Positions 16,526 to 24,196 of a DNA stretch of 64,000 nt are shown here, one piece after another. This DNA comes from Streptomyces akebiae (GTDB taxonomy: Bacteria > Actinomycetota > Actinomycetes > Streptomycetales > Streptomycetaceae): assembly GCF_019599145.1 (NCBI RefSeq), contig NZ_CP080647.1, positions 868,001 to 932,000 on the forward strand. The letters are read 5' to 3'. A program made the translations under genes and the position numbers. The stretch's first letter is position 1. Every line of letters begins with the position of its first letter. The notes beneath the pieces were generated by a model. The model was not told where the DNA came from, searched no databases, and saw only the letters and a list, made by a program, of their open reading frames with translations.

Positions 16526-16542
16526 TTGCCTGACTCAAGTAA
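16526..16542. promoter_or_regulatory. MarR-type operator (site A)
   Basis: TTGCCTGACTCAAGTAA: arms TTGCCTGA and TCAAGTAA around a central C, 6 of 8 positions paired. It lies between the marR gene and the esterase and covers the marR -35 box. It shares 16 of 17 bases with the site at 28614-28630. Confidence 0.6.
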
Positions 16543-16581
16543 ATTCATGGCCCGGGTACCCCCGCGACCGAACGGAGCCCC

Positions 16582-17538
16582 ATGTCCCTTCTCGCCCGCC
16601 CGGCCGTGGCCGCCTTCGCGGCCAAGGCGATGCAGCGTATCGCGTCAGTGGCGAGCCGCCGGTCCGGTGGGCCGGGTTCCGCCGCCGGATGGCGCGCCCG
16701 TCTGCCCGAGTACGCCTGCGCCACCCGCGAGTTGACCGTCCCCACCGCCTACGGCCCGGCCCGCGCCGTGCTGTACCTGCCCGCCGCCGAGGGCACTTCT
16801 CCCCCGCCGGTCCACGTCAACTTCCACGGCGGCGGCTATGTCATGCCCCAGATCGAGCTGGACGACGCGCTGTGCCGGTGCATAGCCGTCGAGGCTGGTA
16901 CGGCCGTGCTCAACGTGGACTACGTGGTCGCCCCGCAGCACCCGTTCCCGGCGCCACCCCGGCAGGCGTACGAGATCGTGCGCTGGGTCGCCGGGCACGG
17001 GGGCGAGCACGGCTGGGACGGCGAGCGGCTCTCGGTGGGCGGGCAGAGCGCGGGCGGCGGCCTCGCGGCGGCGGTGGCCCGCCAGGCCCTGGAGGAGGGC
17101 GGCCCCTCGATCGCGCTCCAGGTTCTGCACTACCCGCCGCTCGACCTCGCCACCGCCGCCCGCGACAAGCGGGCCGCGATCGCCAAGCCGATGCTGCGGC
17201 CATGGATGGCGGACGTCTTCGACAGCGCGTACATCCCGGACCCCGAGCAGCGTGCCGACCGGCTGGCCTCGCCGGCGCACCCCTCGGACACGGCTGATCT
17301 CAGGGGCATCGCCCCGGCCTTCGTCGTCACCGCCGAGTTCGACCTCCTCAAGTCCGAGGGCGTCGCCTACGCCGACCGGCTCCGCACCGCCGGGGCCCTG
17401 GTCGGTCACCACGACGTGGGCGGCGCCGACCACGGCTACGACACCAACGACGAGGCCCGGGCCCGCGAGGTGTACCCGCTGATCGCCGCGCGCGTGCGGC
17501 AGGCCTTCGACGGAGGGGCGGCCGAGGAGGCGTTGTAG
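16582..17538 (+). CDS. Alpha/beta hydrolase, HSL-type esterase
   Basis: A 318-residue hydrolase with the HSL-family oxyanion motif HGGGYV near residue 82 and the nucleophile elbow GQSAGGG near 153. The acid is in FDLLKSEG near 255 and the catalytic His is in GADHGYD near 285. Length is typical. It is divergent from and probably repressed by the MarR gene, with operator site A between them. It could cleave the ester or lactone made by the Baeyer-Villiger enzyme 8 kb downstream, but that is inference from shared regulation only. A strong hairpin follows the stop codon. Confidence 0.85.
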   Translation: MSLLARPAVAAFAAKAMQRIASVASRRSGGPGSAAGWRARLPEYACATRELTVPTAYGPARAVLYLPAAEGTSPPPVHVNFHGGGYVMPQIELDDALCRCIAVEAGTAVLNVDYVVAPQHPFPAPPRQAYEIVRWVAGHGGEHGWDGERLSVGGQSAGGGLAAAVARQALEEGGPSIALQVLHYPPLDLATAARDKRAAIAKPMLRPWMADVFDSAYIPDPEQRADRLASPAHPSDTADLRGIAPAFVVTAEFDLLKSEGVAYADRLRTAGALVGHHDVGGADHGYDTNDEARAREVYPLIAARVRQAFDGGAAEEAL

Positions 17539-17544
17539 GGGGCG

Positions 17545-17571
17545 GGGTGGGCCCCGGGGTGGGGCCCACCC
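17545..17571 (+). terminator. Hairpin terminator after the esterase
   Basis: GGGTGGGCCCC-GGGGT-GGGGCCCACCC: a perfect 11 bp stem with a 5 nt loop, 6 bp after the stop codon. Confidence 0.75.
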
Positions 17572-17627
17572 GTGCGGCGGTGTTCGGCCCCTCGGGGTCG
17601 GCGATGTCGCGGGCTCGTTCCGCGGGG

Positions 17628-17795
17628 CCCGGGGGACGCGCGCAGGGAGACGATGCCGATGAAGTCCGTGGAGGAGACACCGGCGAGCGCGAAGGCGGTG
17701 AAGCCCCGGTCGCCGTTGCCCGCGGCGAGCAGCCGGCCGCCGAACCAGGGGCCGAAGACGGCACCGAAACGCCCCACCGCGTCCTGTTCGGAGCG
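17628..17795 (-). pseudogene. Remnant of an MFS transporter C-terminus
   Basis: The minus strand encodes about 55 residues reading VGRFGAVFGPWFGGRLLAAG and then GFTAFALAGVSSTDFIGIVS. This is the usual penultimate and last helix region of major-facilitator transporters such as the aromatic-acid/H+ symporters. There is no start, no ribosome site and no remaining N-terminal 350 residues. It follows the dioxygenase in the same direction and may be what is left of the uptake gene of that operon. Confidence 0.6.
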
Positions 17796-17818
17796 TGACC
17801 CCGCGGAGGACGGAACAG

Positions 17819-18769
17819 TCAGTCGACCGGCGGGGTGCCGTGCGTGTGGAACGACTCGATGGTTTTCAGGCCCCATGCCTGTCCCTTGGCGCGTTCCGCC
17901 TGGGTCCAGGTGATGAGCGGCCAGTCGGGGGCGAGGACGAGCCGCGTGAGCGGGTTGCACAGCTCGATCCGGTTGCCGCCGGGCTCGTAGACGTAGAGGA
18001 AGAACGTCTGCTGGATGGCGTGCTTGTGCGGGCCGGTCTCGATGAACACGCCCTGGTCGAGGCAGAGGTCGGCGGCCCGCAGGATGTCCTCGCGGGTGTC
18101 GGTGGCGAACGCGATGTGGTGCAGTCGGCCGCGTGAGCCGGTCCAGTCCTCGGTGTAGACGACGTCGTACGACTTGTTGGTGAAGGTGAGCCACTGGGCG
18201 GCGACCTTCCCGGTGTCGAGGACGATCTGTTCGGTGGCGCGGGCGCCGAGCACGTCGCGGGTGAAGGCGGCGTTGGCCTCGACGTCGGCGGCGAGGAAGT
18301 TGACGTGGTCGAGGCGGCGCACGCCGACGCCGTGCCCGGGTCTGGCCTGCGGCTGGTTCTTCAGACCCGGCCTGAGGTCGGCCGGCGCCTCGTACCACTC
18401 GCTCTCCCAGTACAGGGCGACCTCGTGGCCGTCGGGGTCGGTGCTGACGTACAGCGGGCCGATGCCCGGTTCGTCCTCGACCCAGCGGCCCGCGCGGCCG
18501 GTGCTCTCCAGTTCCTTGACCCGGCGCCGCAGGGCCTCCTCGCCGGAGGTGCGCAGGGCGGTGCGGCGGATGCCGTTGGTGGAGTGGGCGGTGAGGGTGA
18601 GGCTGTGGTGCTCGTAGTCGTCCCAGGTCCGCAGATGGACCGAGCCGCCGGAGCGGCCGTTCTCGGTCAGGCCCAGGATCTCGGTGAAGAACCAGAGGCT
18701 GCCGTCGAGGTCGGGGGTGAGCAGTTCGACATGACCGAGGTGGGCGATGTCGCCGAGCGGCGGGGCCAT
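17819..18769 (-). CDS. VOC-family (type I) extradiol ring-cleavage dioxygenase
   Basis: A 316-residue protein with two vicinal-oxygen-chelate modules. The C-terminal module holds the predicted Fe(II) ligands: His155 in RLDHVNFL, His217 or His218 in LHHIAFAT, and Glu269 in NRIELCNP. Length and ligand spacing match catechol 2,3-dioxygenase-type enzymes. It lies 11 bp after galD in the same operon and follows a strong AAGGAG site. In the known galABCD and lig routes the ring-cleavage enzyme is of the unrelated LigB type, so this would be a substitution. Likely substrates are gallate, protocatechuate or a related catechol; the choice is inference. Confidence 0.82.
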   Translation of the reverse strand: MAPPLGDIAHLGHVELLTPDLDGSLWFFTEILGLTENGRSGGSVHLRTWDDYEHHSLTLTAHSTNGIRRTALRTSGEEALRRRVKELESTGRAGRWVEDEPGIGPLYVSTDPDGHEVALYWESEWYEAPADLRPGLKNQPQARPGHGVGVRRLDHVNFLAADVEANAAFTRDVLGARATEQIVLDTGKVAAQWLTFTNKSYDVVYTEDWTGSRGRLHHIAFATDTREDILRAADLCLDQGVFIETGPHKHAIQQTFFLYVYEPGGNRIELCNPLTRLVLAPDWPLITWTQAERAKGQAWGLKTIESFHTHGTPPVD

Positions 18770-18780
18770 CGGTGGACTCC

Positions 18781-19869
18781 TTAGGGGCGGGAGGAGGGGG
18801 CTGCGGGCCGGGAGAAGACCGTGCCGTCGAAGATCTTGCGGGCGGTGCGGACGACGGCGGTGCGGCTCGCCGAGGGGCTGCCGTCGGGGCCGTACGTCAC
18901 GCGGGTCTCGATGTCGAGGAAGCCGGTGGGGTGCTCGATGCGCAATCGGTCACCGATGGAAGGGAGTCGCGCCACTCCTTCGCCCACTCCCCCGGCGACG
19001 CGCAGCCCGGCCGCCACACTCGCGGCGCCGAGTACGCCGATCGAGGTGTGGCAGCGCACCGGTATGAAGGTGCGGGTGGTGACCGCTCCGCCGTTGCGGG
19101 GCGGCGCGAGCAGGCTGAGCTTGGGCACGGTGGTGTGCTCGACGTCGCCGAGGCCCATCAACCGGCCCGCCCCCAGCCGGATCTCGCGCAGCCGGTCGGC
19201 GAGCGCCAGGTCCTCCTCCAGGTCCTTGGGGGCCTCGCAGCCGGTGACCTCCAGGGCGGCGGCGGGGATCAGTACGGTGGGCATGCCGTTGTCCACGCAG
19301 GTCACCTCCGTACCGGCGACGACGTCCAGGGCGTTCCCGGTGGGCAGCAGCGGGCGGCCGCCCCGCGGGAACTCGATCACCACCGGCGCGGCGGTCCCCG
19401 GCACCCCGGAGATCTCCGTGTCCCCGGTGACAGCGATGCGGCCGCCGGGGGTGGGAAAGGTGACGACGGCGAGGTCACCGGTGTTGAGCATGCGGACGCG
19501 CACGGAGGTCACCGGCTCGCCGACGGTCACCAGGCGGCGTTCGACGGCGAACGGGCCGACCCCGGCGAGCAGGTTGCCGCAGTTCTGACGATCACTCACC
19601 TGGATTTCCTCGACGCCGACTTGGAGGAACAGGTAGTCGACGTCGGCTTCGGGGTCGGCCGAGGCGGACACCACGGCCACCTTGCTGGTCAGGGGGTGGG
19701 CCCCGCCCAGGCCGTCGATCTGGCGGGGATCCGGGCTGCCCATGACGCGCAGCAGCAGCTCGTCGCGGTCGGCCGCGCGGGCGGGCAGGTCCCCGGCGAG
19801 GAAGTAGGCGCCCTTGGAGGTGCCGCCGCGCATCAGCATGCAGCGGATCCCCTCGGGCCACCCGGTCAC
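18781..19869 (-). CDS. galD: PrpF-family isomerase, probable 4-oxalomesaconate tautomerase
   Basis: A 362-residue PrpF-like protein with two diaminopimelate-epimerase-type halves. It begins IRCMLMRGGTSKGAYFLAGD and carries SDRQNCGNLLAGVGPFAV near residue 92 (the first active-site Cys) and VRCHTSIGVLGAA near 265. GalD converts keto-4-oxalomesaconate to the enol form used by GalB, and the neighbours fit that role. The GTG at 19869 follows GGGAGG at 8 bp and gives the normal family length; a GTG at 19920 would add 17 residues and overlap galC. It is the third gene of the operon. Confidence 0.82.
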   Translation of the reverse strand: MTGWPEGIRCMLMRGGTSKGAYFLAGDLPARAADRDELLLRVMGSPDPRQIDGLGGAHPLTSKVAVVSASADPEADVDYLFLQVGVEEIQVSDRQNCGNLLAGVGPFAVERRLVTVGEPVTSVRVRMLNTGDLAVVTFPTPGGRIAVTGDTEISGVPGTAAPVVIEFPRGGRPLLPTGNALDVVAGTEVTCVDNGMPTVLIPAAALEVTGCEAPKDLEEDLALADRLREIRLGAGRLMGLGDVEHTTVPKLSLLAPPRNGGAVTTRTFIPVRCHTSIGVLGAASVAAGLRVAGGVGEGVARLPSIGDRLRIEHPTGFLDIETRVTYGPDGSPSASRTAVVRTARKIFDGTVFSRPAAPSSRP

Positions 19870-19906
19870 CGCCGGGTCCTCCCGCCGACGCGCACCTGGT
19901 GCGGCC

Positions 19907-20617
19907 TCACGACTCGGCACGCTCGCTCTCGTACTCCTCGTACGACCGGTAGGTCACCCCGAGGCGCACGAGCGTCTCGCGCAACCCGTAGCGGTCCAGG
20001 CCCAGTTGGCCGTCGAGGAAGGCGGCGCGGGAGGCGGCCTCCTTCTGTTCGCGGGCCGCGGAGGCCTCGGCCGTCCGGCGGGCCCGTGACCGGGGGACGA
20101 CGACCACGCCGTCGTCGTCGGCGAGGATCACGTCGCCGGGGTGGACGGGCCGGCCTCCGACGGCGACCGGCACGTTGACGGAGCCGCCCGTGGCCTTGAC
20201 CGTGCCCTGTGCGCTGACGGCGGCGGCCCAGACGGGGAAGCCCATCGCGCGGAGTTCGGCGGTGTCCCGGACCCCGGCGTCGATGACCAGGCCGCGTACG
20301 CCGCGCCGCCGGAGGGCGGTGGCGAAGAGCTCGCCGAACATGCCGTCGGTGGAGGGCGAGGTGGTGGTGACGACGAGGATGTCGCCCTCGCCGCACTGCT
20401 CGACCGCCGCGTGGATCATGAGGTTGTCGCCGGGCCAGGAGAGGACCGTGACGGCGGTGCCGACGACGCGGGTGTCCCGCTGGATCGGGCGGAGGTGGGT
20501 GCCGAGCAGGCCGGTGCGGCCCATCGCCTCGTGGACGGTGGCGACGCCGTACCGGCCGATCGCCTCGACATCCTCGGCGTCGGCCTTCGGCGGGTTGGTG
20601 ACGATCACGCCGCCCAT
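19907..20617 (-). CDS. galC: RraA-like 4-carboxy-4-hydroxy-2-oxoadipate aldolase
   Basis: A 236-residue member of the RraA/HMG-aldolase family. Visible marks are ATVHEAMGRTGLL near residue 26, VTTTSPSTDGMFGELFATAL near 83, and VIDAGVRDTAELRAMGFPVW with R120/D121-type residues near 113-132. Enzymes of this subgroup (LigK, GalC, ProA) split 4-carboxy-4-hydroxy-2-oxoadipate into pyruvate and oxaloacetate using a divalent metal. The start overlaps the galB stop by one base. It is cytoplasmic. Confidence 0.85.
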   Translation of the reverse strand: MGGVIVTNPPKADAEDVEAIGRYGVATVHEAMGRTGLLGTHLRPIQRDTRVVGTAVTVLSWPGDNLMIHAAVEQCGEGDILVVTTTSPSTDGMFGELFATALRRRGVRGLVIDAGVRDTAELRAMGFPVWAAAVSAQGTVKATGGSVNVPVAVGGRPVHPGDVILADDDGVVVVPRSRARRTAEASAAREQKEAASRAAFLDGQLGLDRYGLRETLVRLGVTYRSYEEYESERAES

Positions 20618-21372
20618 CAGTCCAGCACCTCCGTGACCTGCGGGTAGGGACGCATGTACGCCTCGGCCATGGTCCTGTGCGCGAGGCCCAGGTTGGGGCC
20701 CGCGTTGCGCTTGAGCTGGACTCCCCTGCGTACGGCGAGGTCGGTGTAGTAGTCCCACAGGTGCTGCTGGGCGCCCAGGCACTCCATGGCCTTGCGCTTG
20801 GTCTCCCAGACCTCGGTGATGTCGAGGAGGACCTCCGGTTTGAAACCGCACATCTCGGGCTGGTGCGGCTCGAAGAAGAACACCGGCGGGGCACCGATGA
20901 TCTCGCCCTCGGCGGGGTAGCCGATGGCCTGGGCCAGGACCCGCGCGTCCAGGGCCATGCGGGCGGCGGCGGGATGGTCGCCGTTGTAGGGGTCCTCGAG
21001 CGGATGGGTGAGGACGACGTCCGGCTGGGCCGCGCGGTAGACGGTGACCAGCCGGTCGGTGAGTTCCGGGGTGCCGGTCAGCGGATAGTCGCCGGCGTCG
21101 AAGAAGACGATGGCCGCGCCGAGGGTCGCGGCGGCCTTCTCGGCCTCCTCCCGGCGGATCGCCTTGATCTCGTCGAGCGTCCTGCCCTCGCGCCAGGCCT
21201 TGGCGGACTCGCCGCGCTCACCGAAGGTGAGGCAGGCGATGGTGACCCGCTCCCCGCGCGAGGCCGCCAGGGCTATGGCGCCGCCGGCCCTCCACACGAA
21301 GTCTCCCGCGTGCGCGGTGACGACGAGGGTCGATCGGGGTGGGGCGGTGGCGGGGGCCGTGCCGTCGGTCAT
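20617..21372 (-). CDS. galB: PIG-L-family protein, probable 4-oxalomesaconate hydratase
   Basis: A 251-residue LmbE/PIG-L-fold protein. The metal-binding motif, usually AHPDDE, reads AHAGDF near residue 20, and the third ligand region is THPLEDPYNGDHPAAARMA near 122. From memory, GalB of Pseudomonas putida is a zinc enzyme of this same family with a similarly altered motif. It hydrates 4-oxalomesaconate to 4-carboxy-4-hydroxy-2-oxoadipate, the substrate of the next gene product. A true deacetylase role cannot be excluded from the fold alone; the operon context decides. Confidence 0.8.
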   Translation of the reverse strand: MTDGTAPATAPPRSTLVVTAHAGDFVWRAGGAIALAASRGERVTIACLTFGERGESAKAWREGRTLDEIKAIRREEAEKAAATLGAAIVFFDAGDYPLTGTPELTDRLVTVYRAAQPDVVLTHPLEDPYNGDHPAAARMALDARVLAQAIGYPAEGEIIGAPPVFFFEPHQPEMCGFKPEVLLDITEVWETKRKAMECLGAQQHLWDYYTDLAVRRGVQLKRNAGPNLGLAHRTMAEAYMRPYPQVTEVLD

Positions 21373-21438
21373 CTGATGGGTCTCCTCGGTGGACGGACCG
21401 GACAGGCCGGTCAGGCCTGTGGGGTCACCCCGGAGCGC

Positions 21439-22104
21439 TCAGGAGGCCGGGCGCTCTTCGCGCAGCGCGGCGATCACGCTCGTGAGGTGGGCGCGGACGG
21501 CCTCCTCGGCCGCCCGCGGGTCCCTGGCCGTGATCGTCTCGATCATGGCCAGGTGTTCGCCCAGGGAGTGCTGGGGCCGTCCCGGCCGCAGCGCGAGCTG
21601 GAAGCGGTGACGCACCAGCTGGGCGTTGAGCCGTTCCAGCAGTTCCACCGCCACCCGCTGACCGGAGATCTCCCGGATGCGGGCGTGCAGCCGCTGGTTC
21701 AGCTCGGAGTACGTCACCGGCTCGCCGTCGGCCACGGCCTTGGTCATCGCCGTGCCGATGTCGGCCAGTTCGGCGAGTTCGTCGTCGGTGGCCACGGTGG
21801 CCGCCCTCGCTGCGCACAGCCCTTCCAGCACCATGCGGCACTCGCTGATGGCGACCGCTTCCTCCACGGTCACCACCCGCACCCGCGAGCCGCGGTTGCG
21901 GATCCGTTCGACCAGCCCTTCGGCCTCCAGATCGATCAGTGCCGCGCGGATGCTGGCCCGTGTCACACCGAACTGCTCGGCGAGTTCGTTCTCCACCAGC
22001 CGTTGGGCCGGCGCCATCTCGCCGTGCAGGATCGCCTGCCGCAGCTTCGCCAGCGCGAGCTGTTTGGCCTGCTCCCCGGTGCCCGGACGGGCTTCCTCCT
22101 GCAT
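21439..22104 (-). CDS. GntR-family (FCD) regulator of the gal-type operon
   Basis: A 221-residue FadR/GntR regulator. The winged helix is at residues 12-75 (LVENELAEQFGVTRASIRAA, then LEAEGLVERIRNRGSRV). The all-helical FCD ligand domain follows, with metal-binding His residues around HARIREISGQRV and GEHLAMIETI. FCD domains commonly sense organic acids. It is the first gene of the operon, 66 bp before galB, and a 24 bp inverted repeat lies 45 bp upstream. It is probably an autoregulated repressor relieved by a pathway intermediate. Confidence 0.88.
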   Translation of the reverse strand: MQEEARPGTGEQAKQLALAKLRQAILHGEMAPAQRLVENELAEQFGVTRASIRAALIDLEAEGLVERIRNRGSRVRVVTVEEAVAISECRMVLEGLCAARAATVATDDELAELADIGTAMTKAVADGEPVTYSELNQRLHARIREISGQRVAVELLERLNAQLVRHRFQLALRPGRPQHSLGEHLAMIETITARDPRAAEEAVRAHLTSVIAALREERPAS

Positions 22105-22148
22105 CGTGCCCTCCCTGAGTGAGTGCCTGTCGAACGTAAATCTAGGCC

Positions 22149-22172
22149 AACAAGATTGTCAACAATTTTGTT
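22149..22172. promoter_or_regulatory. Operator of the GntR regulator
   Basis: AACAAGATTGT-CA-ACAATTTTGTT: arms of 11 bp with 10 matching pairs around a CA centre. It is strikingly AT-rich against its surroundings. It is placed 45 bp before the GntR ATG, where it would overlap the operon promoter. Confidence 0.65.
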
Positions 22173-22214
22173 CTCACAGGAGGGCACCCACCGACCGCGG
22201 GGCCGTGCACACGC

Positions 22215-22460
22215 TCAGCGGCGCGGCACGAGCATGCTGAGCGCGTTCGCCGCGACGACCGCTCCGATCGCCGCCCACTCGACCCCGCCCAGCTCCTGCC
22301 CGAGCACGACCCAGCCCGTCGGCGCGGCCAGGACGGGATCGACGCTCATGAACAGCCCGAACACCTGGGCGGGCACACGGCGCAGCGTGAACACGTCCGC
22401 GAGGTAGGGCACGGCCGAGGCGAGGACCCCGGCGGCGACCGCGTGACCGACGGCCCCGGC
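22215..22460 (-). pseudogene. Remnant of an EamA/RhtA-type transporter
   Basis: The minus strand reads HAVAAGVLASAVPYLADVFT, LRRVPAQVFGLFMSVDPVLA and GWVVLGQELGGVEWAAIGAV, ending in a stop at 22215. This is the last 80 or so residues of a drug/metabolite exporter of the RhtA/EamA type. The first 200 residues are missing and the neighbouring SMP-30 gene begins right beside it, so it is a truncated relic. Confidence 0.65.
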
Positions 22461-22478
22461 GGTGGGTGGGTTCGCGCT

Positions 22479-24179
22479 CTACCGCACCGGCTGAGCCCCC
22501 GCCCTCGGGGTCAGCCGCAGCACGGTGCCCTCACCGTTGGCGGACAGCAGCAGGGCCCCGTCCGGGGCGGCCGCGAGGCCCGCGAAACGCCGGGCCGTCC
22601 CGGGCATGACGTCCGCGAACAGCGCCGGTTCGGTCCGCTGGACGACGCCCGGGGGCGGGCCCACCGGCAGATCCTCCGCGTCGATCCGCCGCGCCCCGGT
22701 GGTGAGGGAGACCGCGCTCAGCCTGCGGGACCCCGTCTCCACCACGAAGAGGTCGTCGCCGAGGACCGCCAGCCCCTGGGGCGCGCCCAGCCCGTCCAGG
22801 ACGACACTCGTGCTGCCGTGCGCCTCGATCCGCAGGACGGTTCCGAGCCGCTCCTCGCTCACATAGAGGTGGCCCTCCGCGTCGAAGGCCACGTCCGTGG
22901 GCCGGTCCAGGTCCTCGGCGAGCACGGTCACGGTGTCGTCACCCTCGCCCTCGCCGTCGCCGACGGCCACGACCCGGCCCGCGCCCGTCTCGGCGACCAC
23001 GAGCGCACCGTCCGGTCCGACGGCGATGCCGATGGGCCGCTGCAGCCCCCGTGCCCGCGGCCGGAGCTCCCCGCTCGCGGGGTCGTAGGTCTGCACGTCG
23101 CCGAACTGCGAGGTGTAGTGCAGCAGTCCGCCGTCGGCGGTGACGCCGTGGACGAAGTGCAGCAGACGGTGCGTCGTCACTCCGCCGGGCCCGGTCGCCG
23201 GACCCGCGCCGAGCGGCTCGCCCTCGTCGGTCGCCGCCGGGCTCGCCAGCCGGTAGTGGTCGGCGGCGTAGACCGTGCCGCCGAGGTCGACGGTCACGCC
23301 GTAGGGGCCGTCGAGACCGCGCCGCACGATCTCGCGGGTGCGGCCGTCGGGGTGCATCTCCGTGACGCCGCCGCTGGCGTAGCTGGAGACGAACATGCGG
23401 TTCTCGGCGTCGAACGCCGCGTTGTCCAGGCCCTTCAGCCCGCTGGTGACGAGCGTGCGCGTTCCGGCGCCGTGCAGGTCGACGCGGGTGACGATGCCCT
23501 CGACACCCCGGGAGAGGACGTGCAGGACACCGCCCCGGTCGAAACGGACCGCGACCGGCTCGTGCACGTCCTCGGCGACCAGCTCGGGCGTCCCGCCGTC
23601 CGGCGGGATCCGCCAGACCTGACCGGTGATCATGTGCGGGTAGTACAGGTGACCGTCCGGGCCGAGCTGCATCGCGTTGCCGAGGGCCAGGCCCTCCGTG
23701 AGCACGACGGGGTCGCCGCCGTCCGGGAACAGCTCCAGCAGCCGGCCGCCCGGCTTCATCTCGTTGACGAAGAGCCGGTCACCGACACAGGTGATGCCGT
23801 TGGGGTTGGTGACGTCGTCGGAGACGAGGCGGTACTCCCCCGCCGGGCTCCGGCGCCACACCCGGCCCGGCACCAGGTCGGCTATGTACATCGAGCCGTC
23901 GGCGCCGAAGGCGAGATCGTCCGGCGACTGCACGGGACCGTCCATCGGGACGACGACCTCCACGTCCCCGGTCGCCGGGTCTACGGCGCTGATCTGGCCC
24001 GCGAGGAACTGCGCGACGTACAGCCGCCCGTCGGGGCCGAAGGCGACACCGTTGGAACCCCACAGGGGGTTGGGCGGGTTGAGCCGCCGCGCCTCCCAAC
24101 GGGCGCTGGTGGTACGGAGATCGCCGCTCTCGTCGTACCGGTTGGGCCGCCTGTCCATGTCCTCTCCCAGGGTCGTCAT
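22479..24179 (-). CDS. SMP-30/gluconolactonase-like beta-propeller protein (double length)
   Basis: A 566-residue protein made of repeated propeller blades with the pattern VAFGPDGRLYVAQF, LAFGADGSMYIADL, IAVGPDGALVVAETGAG and VAFDAEGHLYVSEE. SMP-30/gluconolactonase enzymes are about 300 residues, so this looks like two propellers in tandem (about 20-290 and 300-566). Relatives are metal-dependent lactonases. It lies 17 bp after the Baeyer-Villiger gene, which makes hydrolysis of the resulting lactone a plausible role, though no metal ligands are firmly assigned. There is no signal peptide. The ATG follows GGGAGGAGAC. Confidence 0.75.
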   Translation of the reverse strand: MTTLGEDMDRRPNRYDESGDLRTTSARWEARRLNPPNPLWGSNGVAFGPDGRLYVAQFLAGQISAVDPATGDVEVVVPMDGPVQSPDDLAFGADGSMYIADLVPGRVWRRSPAGEYRLVSDDVTNPNGITCVGDRLFVNEMKPGGRLLELFPDGGDPVVLTEGLALGNAMQLGPDGHLYYPHMITGQVWRIPPDGGTPELVAEDVHEPVAVRFDRGGVLHVLSRGVEGIVTRVDLHGAGTRTLVTSGLKGLDNAAFDAENRMFVSSYASGGVTEMHPDGRTREIVRRGLDGPYGVTVDLGGTVYAADHYRLASPAATDEGEPLGAGPATGPGGVTTHRLLHFVHGVTADGGLLHYTSQFGDVQTYDPASGELRPRARGLQRPIGIAVGPDGALVVAETGAGRVVAVGDGEGEGDDTVTVLAEDLDRPTDVAFDAEGHLYVSEERLGTVLRIEAHGSTSVVLDGLGAPQGLAVLGDDLFVVETGSRRLSAVSLTTGARRIDAEDLPVGPPPGVVQRTEPALFADVMPGTARRFAGLAAAPDGALLLSANGEGTVLRLTPRAGAQPVR

Positions 24180-24196
24180 GTCTCCTCCCGCCCGGC

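Noticed and set aside
18772-20178. Long plus-strand frame across galD and galC
   Set aside because: Antisense shadow of two well-supported minus-strand genes; composition is Gly/Asp/His-rich with no domain.
20617-21372. Annotation as mycothiol or GlcNAc deacetylase
   Set aside because: The PIG-L metal motif is altered (AHAGDF), and the flanking RraA-like and PrpF-like genes match the GalBCD route, so a hydratase is more likely.
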